From Glycine soja (taxonomy: Eukaryota > Streptophyta > Magnoliopsida > Fabales > Fabaceae): DNA of 64,000 nt. A program made the translations under genes and the position numbers. The stretch is taken from assembly GCF_004193775.1 (NCBI RefSeq), contig NC_041021.1:35599718-35663717 (forward strand). The letters run 5' to 3'. This document shows, piece after piece, positions 13,227 through 23,600 of this stretch. Positions within the stretch are counted from its first letter, which is position 1. Every line of letters begins with the position of its first letter. Below the pieces are notes generated by a model. It worked only from the letters and a program-made list of their open reading frames with translations, ran no database searches and was not told where the DNA came from.

Positions 13227-14847
13227 TGTTGGATCGAGTGGCTTCAGAATAATTAAGAAGAGGGGGGGGTTGAATTAATTATTCCTAAACCTTTACTAAT
13301 TAAAAAATTACTCTTTTAAGGCTTTTACTAAATTGTTAAGAGAATGAGGAGTAGAAAAGAAACTTAGCAGAAAGTAAAAGCGGAAATTAAATGCACAGCG
13401 GAAAGTAAGAGAGTAGGGAAGAAGAAAACAAACACACAAGAGTTTTTATACTGGTTCGGCAACAACCTGTGCCTACATCCAGTCCCCAAGCGACCTGCGG
13501 TCCTTGAGATTTCTTTCAACCTTGTAAAAAACCTTTTACAAGCAAAGATCCACAAGGGATGTACCCTCCCTTGTTCTCTTTGAACCTAGTGGATGTACCC
13601 TCCACTAGAACTGATCCACAAGAGATGTACCCTCTCTTGTTCTCAGTCAAACCCAAGTAGATGTACCCTCTACTTGTACCACAAAGGATGTACCCTCCAA
13701 TGTGTTGAGACAAAGATCTCAGACTGTTTAACCTTTGATACTTTGTGAATGGGGATACAAAAGAATTCTCAGACGGTTAGTCCTTTGAACACTTTTGTAT
13801 TAGGGAATGGGAAGAATCAAAAGAATTCTCAGACTATGTCGTTTTTAATTCTTTGACAAGGGAGAAGGGAGACACAAAAGAATTCAGGCGGTTAGTCCTT
13901 TGTTCTTTTGGAAAAAGGAGAAGAGAGACACAAAAAGAATTCAGGCGGTTAGTCCTTGGCGAATTCTTTTCGGCAAAGGGAGAAGAGAATGAAAAGATGA
14001 ATAGTATAAGTTTTCAAGGTTTAGAAAACCAGAAAACTTCAGAAAGCTTTTGGTACAAAGAAGAAGAAGAAGTTCAAAGAGATTTCAAGGCTTGTAAAGG
14101 ATTGATTGAAAAAGCAAAAGTATTCAAGATTGTTGAAATGCAAAACAAAGTCTTGCTTTTATAGACTCTCCATGTCTGGTCAAGAAGACCATTCAGAAGA
14201 GTTATAACTTTTAGAAAAACTTAAAACCCATTTGAAAAAGTCAAAACCTTCTTTGAAGAGTTACACCTTTTGATTTTTTCAGAAATAGTCACTGGTAATC
14301 AATTGCCAAATAAGTGTAATCGATTACACAAAGCTTTTGAGTGAAAGGATGTAACTCTTCACATTTAAATTTGAATTTCAACCTTCAAGGGCACTGGTAA
14401 TCGATTACCAAAACATTGTAATCGATTATAGCCTTTTGAAAATAATTGGAACATTGTGAATTCAGTTTGAAAACTTTTTCAAACTCATTTTGCTACTGGT
14501 AATCGATTACAACAATATGATAATCGATTACCAGAGAGTAAAATCTCTTTGGTAAAGGTTTTGTCAAAAACTCATGAGCTATTCAATATTTTGAAAAAAA
14601 AACTTTTTAATACTTATCTTGATTGAGTCTTTTCTTCATTCTTGAATCTTGAGTCTTGAATCTTGATCTTGATTCTTGAGATCTTGAATTGTTCTTGATT
14701 CACTTGAGTTGTTCTTTGATTGATCTTTGAGTTGTTCTTTGATCTTTGAGTTTTTTGTTCATCACCTTTGTCATCATCTTTTGTTGCCATCATTGTTATC
14801 ATCAAAACACCTTTGAATCTCATTCACCATGAAGCCTTGCTTCTACA
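13227..14847 (-). mobile_element. solo LTR inside the LINE, TSD TCTCC
   Basis: This 1621 bp block starts TGTTGG and ends TCTACA, so it has TG...CA termini. It is flanked by the identical 5-bp duplication TCTCC at 13222-13226 and 14848-14852. It has no internal coding region or second LTR, the pattern left by LTR-LTR recombination. Orientation is set to minus by its likeness to the LTR at 60215, which starts TGTACAAGCAA in plus. It holds three pairs of TAATCGATTA-type palindromes (14296-14530) and, near 13555-13700, short repeats containing GATGTACCCTC. The family is unnamed here. Confidence 0.85.
14296..14530. promoter_or_regulatory. array of paired TAATCGATTA dyads in solo LTR
   Basis: Six sites start at 14296, 14317, 14398, 14419, 14500 and 14521. 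Within each pair the spacing is exactly 21 bp, and the pairs repeat every 102 bp. Four of the six sites have the full TAATCGATTA core and two differ slightly (14296 and 14419). The core is a perfect palindrome of two TAAT half sites. The arrangement looks like a multimerised protein-binding site; the binding protein is unknown. Confidence 0.6.
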
Positions 14848-14852
14848 TCTCC

Positions 14853-15937
14853 CACCTCCTTCGATCGACATTAATCACAATACATGAAGGGACCATCTCA
14901 AAACGAGCCCTCAAATTACCCACAACAATTAAACCAATTACAAAATTTGTTCCACAAAGAATATATCTCGTTACAATAAAGGAACATATGATCAGCAATC
15001 TCATCAAATGAAATGTTTCTCCTTACCAAATTAACCTTTGTAGGGAGCCGATCAAGAAGAAGCCTCAACATCATGAATTGTGTCTTTAGTGGAATTTCCA
15101 AGTCCCAAACCCTTCTCAGAATCTCATCCACTTCAGACCCCATCCTAAGATCATGGAGTGTTGCAGATGCCGACGTTACCGAGAATAAGCAAGAATTATC
15201 ATAGGGCCACAACCAAAAATCACGCTCACCTTGTACGAAATTACAACATTGTAACTTATCCATAGGTTGGTCCAACAATCGACTTTCCCACACAAACCAA
15301 TCTCTTCTCCAATTAAAGACCCATTCTTGCCGAATCATATAGACCACCTACCCATCTTCTCAATACACTCCCCTTCTTGTAAGGAGTTATTAAACAATCT
15401 AGGGAAAAGAGAAGCTAGTCTATCCTCCTCCAACCAACTATCCTCCCAAAACCTAGTCATATGACCATCCCCAATCTTTAGAACCACCTATCCACACACT
15501 CCTCACCACACACTTATCTCTCGTCTCTCCACCGTAATGAAGCAAACTTATCCACCTCTCCATCAAGCCCCATCCACCCATCATACTTTGATGCAAGGAT
15601 TTCCTTCCATGAGGAATCATGATCATTAAACAAAGCCCACCCTCACTTTGCAAGAAGACATTCATTAAAAATACCTAGGTTTCTAATGCCTAGGCCCTCC
15701 TTCCTTTTTGGCCCACAAACTTTCTCCCACTTCACCCAACTAATCTTCGTAACACCTAATTGCCCATCCCACAAAAACTCTCTTTGTAATCTCACAAATT
15801 TATTTACAATAGAGACCAACACTTTAAAAAAAAGAAAAAAAGAAGAGAGGGAGAGAAGAGCGATTGAACTAATGAGGCAAAGCCTCCCAGCAAAAGACAA
15901 AAGTTTGTGTTTCCAAGTGGACAACTTCCTTTCAAAC
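14853..15937 (-). pseudogene. LINE ORF2, zf-RVT region
   Basis: Three overlapping minus frames encode the C-terminal half of a plant LINE reverse transcriptase protein. Positions 15643-15924 hold the WKHKLLSFAGRLCLISS and FLWDGQ...ISWVKWEKVC blocks that follow the RT core. 15453-15665 is a linker. 14916-15347 is the zf-RVT zinc-binding region (VWDLEIPLKTQFMMLRLLLDRLPTK, then a histidine/cysteine block). Frame changes near 15650 and 15450 break the protein. The block ends upstream at the CAAAC duplication made by the SIRE1-type insertion. Confidence 0.8.
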
Positions 15938-17046
15938 TGAAATTCTGATACTGGGGACAGATGTCGTACAGGATGTCACGACATCGCGCTTCAGAACATG
16001 CAGCTTGTATATGACCGTATGAACAGATTAAACAAGTAAATAACACAAGAGAATTGTTAACCCAGTTCGGTGCAACGTCACCTACATCTGGGGGCTACCA
16101 AGCCAGGGAGGAAATCCACTAAAATAGTGTTAGTTCGAAGATCTAACAGCCACTGTTTACAACCTTCTCACCTAACCACTACCCGTGCAATCTCTACCTA
16201 AGAGCCACTCTTAGATATGAGAAACCCCTCTCACTCCCTCTCAATCACTCTCCCGTGTTTACAATTAATTCGAATACACACCAGAGATTACTCTCTGAAC
16301 AATAGAGATCAACTCCACACACTATAGAGATCAACTCTACACACTCAGGTCCAACACTTGATGTTAGGGTGACATCAAGGTGGCTCACAAAACACTCAAG
16401 TCCCAAAACTCACAAAATAACTCTTCAATCCCGGACTTGGTACAGAACTCGTGCAGCCTTCATGTTTATATAGCAGTGTGCGTTTCTGGGCTGCAACTAC
16501 TTGTGCTGGATGAGATCTATCACTTTCCTGAAAATCTGCACTTAAAGATCTAAAAGATACAGTTTGATCTTTTAGTTTTTATCTTTAATCTTTAATCTCT
16601 GAACGAACTATTCAAGTTTGTAATTCGAACTTTAATTATCTTTTAATTCGTTCCTAAAGATAGATCACCAAATCTGTTGCTAACTGCACATTAATCTGTT
16701 AAAGATATAACAGATTTATGTGTCCAGTATTTTTGGGCCGGATGTCAGGACATCGTGTCCGACATCGTGGATCCTGCACACTCTGTTAAAGATATAACAG
16801 ATTTATGTGTCCAGTATTTTCGAGCCGGATGTCAGGACATCGTATCCGACATCGTGGATCCTGCAGTTTCAATTCTTCATTTGACATTTTATCTTGCCTT
16901 GTGCATTGTGCAGCCCGATCTGATTCCTTGACATAACGTTGGACATCATGTGCAGCAACTCCAGCTTTCCTTCATTGTCTAAGTGCTTATGTTTTAACAA
17001 AATCTTAGCCAATCTTTTAAACACTCAGTAGAGCTAAGCACTAACA
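15938..17046 (-). repeat. SIRE1-type 3' LTR
   Basis: Plus-strand ends are TGAAATTCTG and CACTAACA. Same length as the other LTR (24524-25632), with four base differences by eye. It holds several GATGTC...GACATC palindromic boxes, a hallmark of Sirevirus LTRs. A near-exact tandem duplication of an 87 bp unit (16695-16866) contains one box per unit. Confidence 0.95.
16695..16866. repeat. 87 bp tandem duplication in the SIRE1 LTR
   Basis: Two units start TCTGTTAAAGATATAACAG at 16695 and 16782, and each ends in GTGGATCCTGCA. Each unit carries the GGATGTCAGGACATC palindrome followed by a second half box. The same duplication is present in the partner LTR near 25281-25450, so it predates insertion. 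Confidence 0.85.
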
Positions 17047-17700
17047 ATCTCCCCCTTTGGCAAATTTTGTCTAAAACATACTTAGACACTTCCTGAGCAG
17101 GTACGAGCAGTTATGCAAGTGGGATCAGCAACTTTCATTATCAGAGTAATCAAGCACAGCGGAATTGGTAATGGCGACAGCAAAATTTTGCAAGTTGCAA
17201 GTCGTTTCCAGGATGTCAAGACATCTCACGTGACATCAGCTTTCTGCTCCCCCTGTCTCCATGCTCTTACTGCTGTGAAGCAGTTCACTGCGGCATCTTC
17301 TATCAGCTACTAGTCTTTTCCAGGATGTTAAGACATCTCTTGTGACATCAGCTTTCTGCTCCCCCTGTCTCCATGCTCTAGCTGCAGCATCTTCTATCAG
17401 CTACTCGTAATTACAGTAGCTTACATCAGTCATCATCAGCTTTCTGCTCCCCCTCAAAGTCATGAATCATGCATACATCGTATCATACAACTCCCCCTCA
17501 AAATCATGAATCATGCATACATCGTATCATACAACTCCAAAATCATAAATCATGCATAATACTAATACTATTACTCCCCCTTTTTAGACAGAATTTGACA
17601 AAAGTAGAATGCATGCAAATATTACAGACCAATAGCAAATTAATTGTTCAAAGGGACATGCCCCTATAACTAGTAAGAGTAAAAGGCAAAAATAAAGGTC
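17047..17700 (-). promoter_or_regulatory. polypurine tract and PPT-like repeats upstream of the 3' LTR
   Basis: Next to the LTR, 17049-17058 reads CTCCCCCTTT, i.e. AAAGGGGGAG on the element strand: the primer for plus-strand DNA synthesis. Further copies of CTCCCCCT lie at about 17247, 17360, 17449, 17491 and 17574. Multiple PPT-like motifs upstream of the 3' LTR are a known feature of Sireviruses. The stretch also repeats the ATCATGAATCATGCATACATCG block and has no coding signal. Confidence 0.85.
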
Positions 17701-17706
17701 TGATGG

Positions 17707-19614
17707 TCATGGGGTGGCTTCAGAATCATCATCATCTGATTCTGTATCCTCTGCTGCATCTTCCTCTTCCTCAGCTGCTTCCTCTTCTTCCTCAGCTGCT
17801 TCTCCATCATCAATGCCACTGTCTGAGAGCCTTTTGATCAGGCGTTCCAGCTCCATTTTCTTCTCCGTGGTGGCTTTGATGGTTGCTTCCAGCACCTTGC
17901 ATGTGTCCTTGAGTTCGGCAATCAAAGCATCCTTGGACACAGCACCTGAAGCAGCAGCTTTCCCTGATGTCGAGACAATGTCTGGGACATGTGTCCCCTC
18001 AAACAGTTTGTAGTGCAGGGATAGAGGAGATTCTCTCTTCATCACAGAGTCAATGTTGTTTAAGATATTGGGATGTTGACTCAACATAATGCCACACAAT
18101 ACAGTTGGGAAGGCAATGGGTAATTTGACAGCAAAAGATTCTGAATGCTTAACAGTTTGATCAAAAATATAGTTTCCAAAATTAAATTTGGACTTGGTTC
18201 CAACAGCATACAGAAATTTACCCAAACCTGTGGCAACAGTGGACGTGTGATTGGTGGGTACCCAGTTTGCAGCCCCAATCCTGTGCAGGATTGCATACTT
18301 CACACTTAGCTTCCCTGCAGAAAGCTTCCCTTTCTTTGGCCAATGCTGGACTCGTTTCGCAGTGATTTCCTTGGCAATCTGATGCTCAGAAACATCAATA
18401 TCCACCACTCCTTCAGTAGGTCTGCCCAGGTATTTGTTGATTACAGCAGGGGAGAATCTAACACATCTTCCTCTGACAAACACTTTCTGATATTCATCAC
18501 TCTTTCTGTTTGTTATGTCAGAGGGAATGTTGACAATGAATTCCCTGACTAGACTTTCATAGCAATCTCCCAACTTGGAGACAGTTTTCAGTAGTCCAGC
18601 AGCCTTGATGAGGTCCATGATCTCCTTGCAATCCAAGGCATTTCTTCCCAGTTCTCTTTCTAAAGCAATTCTGCGTTGATATACAAATTTCCACCTTTCA
18701 ACATTGCCAATGGAGTGGAATGAAATGTTGTCCAATGGTGCATCAGGGACATTTCCAGGCACCTTTTTCCCTGATTTCTTGGCCCGCTTGATGTCGGGAA
18801 CATCTAGTTCGACATCATAATCAGAATCAGATGAGGAAATTTCTTTCCTCTTCTTGGAAGGGATTGCAACTTTGCTCCATCTGGATGTGGTAGGAGTGAT
18901 TGGAGTGCTCTTCTTCTGTGCCATAGTTTTGATTCGTCCAGACCTAGTAATGGGGGGTTTTCCCTTTCTGCTTTGAAGTCTTTCTGCAATGCCAGGTGCT
19001 AACTTGTTGGCGATGGGTTCCTCATCAGATTCTACTTCTTCTAGGTCAATGAGGTCACCTGGAGCAGGTTCTGGTGCCCTTGGTGCAGGGGTCTCTTCTG
19101 TGGCTTGATCTTCTTTTGCTGTTGATTCCTCTTCACTGGGTGAAGGGAGGGCTTCAGCATTTGGAGTGGAAGATGTTGGAACATCTTTATCAGCATCAGG
19201 GACAGAAACATTCGGGGTGGAAGATGTTGGGACATCTTCATCAGCTTCAGGGACAGAAGCATTTTTCAAAATGCTACTCACAATACTGCGGATTTTCTTG
19301 TCCATCTCCATGTCTACTTCCCTAGGACTTGTTGCAAGGCTAGGGTTTTCAGAAGTCTTCACTCCCTGTTGTCGTTTGGGAACCAGTTTCTCAGGGACAG
19401 GAGCTTGACCAGGAATCATTTGTATGGGTTGGATATGGAATTCAGGTTGTTCCTGGTTTGATGGTGCTTTGGTGGATGATGGAGATGATGGTACAGAAGG
19501 TGAACCAGGAGCTGAGGTTTCTTTTGGTGCGGTAGCCATGGAGAAGCAGAGCCTTTGGAATGGTTTCGTGAATTTCTGAGAGCTGTTGGGAAATGCTGAA
19601 GACGGGATTACCAC
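17707..19614 (-). CDS. SIRE1-type env-like protein (ORF2), function unknown
   Basis: A 635-residue frame from the first ATG at 19614. The same frame is open back to the pol stop at 19732-19734, so it can be made as a pol extension by stop readthrough, as reported for SIRE1. Residues 28-60 and 160-200 are Ser/Pro- and acid-rich. Residues 121-135 and 138-152 are an imperfect repeat (VPEADEDVPTSSTPN). 200-285 is basic, with KKRK and KRAKK clusters. 295-540 is the conserved core with VINKYLGRP, resembling the putative plant transposon protein domain. 561-597 is a likely coiled coil, and 601-632 an almost purely acidic tail. I see no signal peptide, convincing transmembrane segment or furin-type site, so the name 'env-like' rests on gene position only. 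A closely similar frame is at 62932. Confidence 0.85.
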   Translation of the reverse strand: MVIPSSAFPNSSQKFTKPFQRLCFSMATAPKETSAPGSPSVPSSPSSTKAPSNQEQPEFHIQPIQMIPGQAPVPEKLVPKRQQGVKTSENPSLATSPREVDMEMDKKIRSIVSSILKNASVPEADEDVPTSSTPNVSVPDADKDVPTSSTPNAEALPSPSEEESTAKEDQATEETPAPRAPEPAPGDLIDLEEVESDEEPIANKLAPGIAERLQSRKGKPPITRSGRIKTMAQKKSTPITPTTSRWSKVAIPSKKRKEISSSDSDYDVELDVPDIKRAKKSGKKVPGNVPDAPLDNISFHSIGNVERWKFVYQRRIALERELGRNALDCKEIMDLIKAAGLLKTVSKLGDCYESLVREFIVNIPSDITNRKSDEYQKVFVRGRCVRFSPAVINKYLGRPTEGVVDIDVSEHQIAKEITAKRVQHWPKKGKLSAGKLSVKYAILHRIGAANWVPTNHTSTVATGLGKFLYAVGTKSKFNFGNYIFDQTVKHSESFAVKLPIAFPTVLCGIMLSQHPNILNNIDSVMKRESPLSLHYKLFEGTHVPDIVSTSGKAAASGAVSKDALIAELKDTCKVLEATIKATTEKKMELERLIKRLSDSGIDDGEAAEEEEEAAEEEEDAAEDTESDDDDSEATP

Positions 19615-19725
19615 GACAATATAAGTTTGAATGAGGAATGTAAAGGGACGTGTGAAGCAACGGTCGAATTTGTCTTGGCCCAGTAGAGAACGCGCTATTA
19701 ACGTTTGAGCACGTTCAGATAACAG

Positions 19726-19734
19726 TAATTGCTA
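19726..19734 (-). promoter_or_regulatory. leaky stop context TAG CAA TTA between pol and env-like frame
   Basis: On the minus strand the pol frame ends with TAG (19732-19734), followed by CAATTA, a match to the CARYYA readthrough signal of tobamovirus type. The downstream frame is the same frame and stays open through the env-like protein. SIRE1 is published to express its env-like protein by stop suppression. Confidence 0.85.
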
Positions 19735-20619
19735 TAAATCCTCTAGCAGACAAATGCCCAGCTTGCCCCTCAGTTTTTCAAACTGATTTGCATCCAATGC
19801 CTTTGTGAAAATATCTGCTATTTGTTCCTCAGTGTCAACATGCTTCAGTGTGATCACTTTATCATCAACAAGATCTCTAATATAGTGATGTCTAATGTCA
19901 ATGTGCTTGGTTCTGCTGTGTTGAACAGGAATTTTTGAAATATTAATAGCACTCATGTTGTCACAGTACAATGTCATGACATCTTGTTCGACATTGTACT
20001 CCTTCAGCATCTGCTTCATCCAAACTAGTTGTGAACAGCTGCTTCCTGCTGCAATATACTCTGCTTCAGCAGTAGATAGGGACACGCAGTTTTGCTTCTT
20101 GCTGAACCATGAAATAAGATTGGTTCCCAAATAGAAGCATCCACCAGAAGTGCTTTTTCTGTCATCTGCACTTCCAGCCCAATCAGCATCACAATACCCA
20201 ACCAGCATTGAGTCTGAACAATGACAGTACATAATCCCATAGTCACTGGTGCCATTTACATATTTCAGAATTCTCTTTACTTGATTCAAGTGACTTATCT
20301 TGGGATTGGCTTGATATCTTGCACAAACACCTACTGCATAGGTGATGTCAGGTCTGCTAGCTGTTAAATATAGTAAGCTCCCAATCATGCTTCTGTACAG
20401 ACTTTGATCAACACTGGTGCCAGCTTCATCTTTTGACAGCTTCAAGTGAGTAGGTGCAGGTGTTCTTTTATGGCTGGCATTTCCCATCCCAAACTTCTTG
20501 ACAATGTTCTTGGCATACTTGCTTTGTGAGAGGAATATGGAGTCTTCCATCTGCTTCACTTGGAGTCCCAGAAAATAAGTCAGCTCTCCAACAAGACTCA
20601 TCTCAAATTCAGATTGCAT
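19732..20619 (-). CDS. SIRE1-type pol, C-terminal part: end of RT and RNase H
   Basis: 295 residues in the same frame as the gag-pol block, separated from it only by the TAG at 20620-20622. It starts with the end of the copia reverse transcriptase (GELTYFLGLQVKQ, about residues 11-23), then the thumb region with SKYAKNIVKKFGM. RNase H follows from about residue 125: CDADWAG-type first Asp, STAEAEY for the Glu, YCDNMSA, and the KHIDIRHHYIRD block. It ends at the leaky TAG. The internal ATG at 20617-20619 is just the first codon after the stop and is probably not a real start. Confidence 0.9.
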   Translation of the reverse strand: MQSEFEMSLVGELTYFLGLQVKQMEDSIFLSQSKYAKNIVKKFGMGNASHKRTPAPTHLKLSKDEAGTSVDQSLYRSMIGSLLYLTASRPDITYAVGVCARYQANPKISHLNQVKRILKYVNGTSDYGIMYCHCSDSMLVGYCDADWAGSADDRKSTSGGCFYLGTNLISWFSKKQNCVSLSTAEAEYIAAGSSCSQLVWMKQMLKEYNVEQDVMTLYCDNMSAINISKIPVQHSRTKHIDIRHHYIRDLVDDKVITLKHVDTEEQIADIFTKALDANQFEKLRGKLGICLLEDL

Positions 20620-23600
20620 CTATTGGACAAAATGTCGAAGCATCTCATTCGACATCCCTCCAAACACAATGTCATCAACATATATCTGTGCTATCATCAA
20701 GTTTTCAGCATCTTGTTTGACAAAGAGAGTCTTGTCAATTCCTCCCTTCCTATACCCTTGCTGAGTAAGGAACTCTGTTAGCCTTTCATACCAAGCTCTT
20801 GGAGCTTGCTTCAATCCATAGAGAGCCTTCTTGAGCCTGTATACATGATCTGGATGAGTTGGATCTACAAATCCCTTTGGCTGCTCCACATAGACTTCTT
20901 CATTCAGGTATCCATTCAGAAACGCGCTCTTCACATCCATCTGGTACAGCTTGAATTTGAGGATGCAAGCTACACCAAGTAACAATCTGATGGACTCAAG
21001 TCTAGCAACAGGGGCGAAAGTTTCATCAAAGTCTACACCTTCAATCTGAGTGTAGCCTTGAGCAACAAGTATGGCCTTGTTTCTGGTTATAACACCTTCT
21101 TCATTGGTTTTGTTCTTGAAGATCCACTTGGTGCCAATCACATTAGTTCCCTCGGGTCTAGGAACTAGCTCCCAAACTTCATTCCTTTTGAATTGCTCCA
21201 ATTCTTCTTGCATAGCATTGATCCAGAACTCATCAGTCAGTGCCTCTTTCACATTCTTGGGCTCAATTTTGGAGACAAAGCATGAATTGGCGACAATCTC
21301 AATCTCCCTTGATCTTGTAGTGACCCCTCTGTTTGGATCTCCTATAATCAGCTCCTTGGGGTGCATCTTCTGGATTCTAATGGAGGGTCTCTTGTCAGGT
21401 TGATTGATGTTTGGTTCATCTGTAGCAGAATCAGAGTTTTCTGCATTTTCTGCACTTTTAGCTGTATCTGCTACATTGTCTCCCGATGTTCTGACATCTT
21501 CTTCGACATCCTTCTTTCTTGCTGGAGTTAGATCATCAACAACCACATTGATGGATTCCATCACAGTTCTGGTTCTGGAATTGAATACTCTATATGCTCT
21601 GCTGTTTGTAGAGTATCCCAGGAATATTCCTGCATCACTCTTGGGATCCATCTTTCTCCTTTGCTCTCTATCTGCCAAAATGTAACATGGACTTCCAAAG
21701 ATGTGGAAGTGCTTGACAGTTGGCTTCCTCCCTTTCCAGATTTCATACAGTGTGGTAGGAGTCCCTCTTCTCAGTGTGACTCTGTTGTGGATGTAGCATG
21801 CTGTGTTCATGGCTTCAGCCCAGAGATTATAGGGGAGTTCTTTGGCATGAAGCATGACCCTAGCAACCTCTTGCAAAGTCCTGTTTTTCCTTTCAACTAT
21901 GCCATTTTGTTGTGGTGTAATGGCTGCAGAGAACTCATGAGTGATGCCTTCAGATGTGCAGAATTCAGTAAACTTGCTGTTTTCAAACTCTCTGCCATGG
22001 TCACTTCTAATTCTCTTGATGACACAGTCTTTTTCTCTTTGAAGTCTTAGACTCAACTCTTTGAATACTTCAAAGGTGTCTGATTTCTCTCTGATAAAGT
22101 TGACCCAGGTAAATCTTGAGAAATCATCCACAACAACATAGGCATACCTCTTCCCTCCAAGGCTTTCAACTTGCATAGGCCCCATCAAGTCCATGTGAAG
22201 TAGTTCCAGCACCCTGGAAGTGGTCTGATGTTGAAGCTTCTGGTGGGACATCTTGACTTGCTTTCCAATCTGACATTCACCACAGATTCTGCCTTCTTCT
22301 ATTTTCAGATTGGGAATGCCTCTAACAGCACCTTTCTCAATGATTTTCTTCATGCCTCTTAAGTGCAGATGTCCAAATCTTTGATGCCATATTCTGACTT
22401 CATCTTCTTTGGAGGATAGACATGTGGAGGAGTAACTGGTTTCTTGAGGTGTCCATAGGTAACAGTTGTCCTTTGATCTGCTGCCCTTCATTAGAACTTC
22501 ACTCTTCTCGTTTGTCACCAAGCATTCTGACTTTGTGAAGTTTACATTGAATCCTTCATCACACAACTGACTGATGCTGATCAAGTTTGCAGTCAGTCCC
22601 TTCACCAGCAGTACTTTGTCCAGACTAGGAAGTCCATCATGGGCTAGCTTTCCCATTCCAGTGATCTTTCCTTTAGAGCCATCTCCAAATGTCACATAGC
22701 TAGTGGAGCAAGGTTCAATGTTCACCAGGAATTCTTTAACTCCTGTCATGTGTCTGGAACAGCCGCTATCTAGGTACCAATCTTCCTTAGCTGATGCTCT
22801 AAGTGAAGTATGAACAACAAGACTAACAGTCTTGTGTTTTGGAACCCACATCATCTTCCTTCCGCTGCTGCGACCTTGAGTTCCATGATGTGGATGACCA
22901 TGTAAATGATAGCAAAAGGGCTTTATGTGACCATACTTGCCACAGTAGTGACACCTCCACTTCTTTCTTTTGCTCTTTTTCTGCTGCGTTCCATGATGTC
23001 GAGACCGATGTTGTGACATCGTGGCTCCAGTGCTGTTTTTGGCAGGAACAAATTTTGTCATGGTTATTCTGCCAGCAGATTTATGATTAAACCCAAGTCC
23101 TTTCTGGTTTCCAACATTCTTCCCAAGCTGTAGCACCTCATCAAGCAAATCTGAGCCTTTATTCAGCATCTTTATTGATTTTGTCATGTTTTCCAGTTTA
23201 GAGTTCAGAAAGCCAATTTCTCCTTTAAGTTCAGAGATTTCCTCTTCATGTGCCTCCTTCTCAGCCTCCAGATTTGCAATGACCTTCTTTAGTTGTGCCT
23301 CTTGCTGAAGAATCTTCTCACTTTTGATGCATAGTTCTCTATAGGATATAACAAGCTCATCAAAAGTGATTTCACTATCTGTATCACTTGAATCTTCAGC
23401 AGATTCAAATCTCCCAGTGAGTGCATTCACATCTCTGTCAGAATCACTTTCTTGTTCACTCTCTGTATCATCAGACCGACATACAGAAAGTCCTTTCCTC
23501 TGCTTCTTGAGATGAGTGGGACATTCAGCTTTGATGTGTCCATAGCCTTCACACCCATGGCATTGAACTCCTTTGCTGTGACTGGGCTTTTCCTCTGACC

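Noticed and set aside
14296..14530. Regularly spaced repeats resembling a CRISPR-like array
   Set aside because: A plant nuclear LTR; the repeats are 10-12 bp palindromes in pairs, not a direct-repeat/spacer array.
15686..15940. Plus-strand frame within the LINE
   Set aside because: Antisense shadow of the LINE zf-RVT region.
17714..18013. Ser-rich open frame on the plus strand (also 62939-63262)
   Set aside because: Antisense shadow of the acidic tail of the env-like protein.
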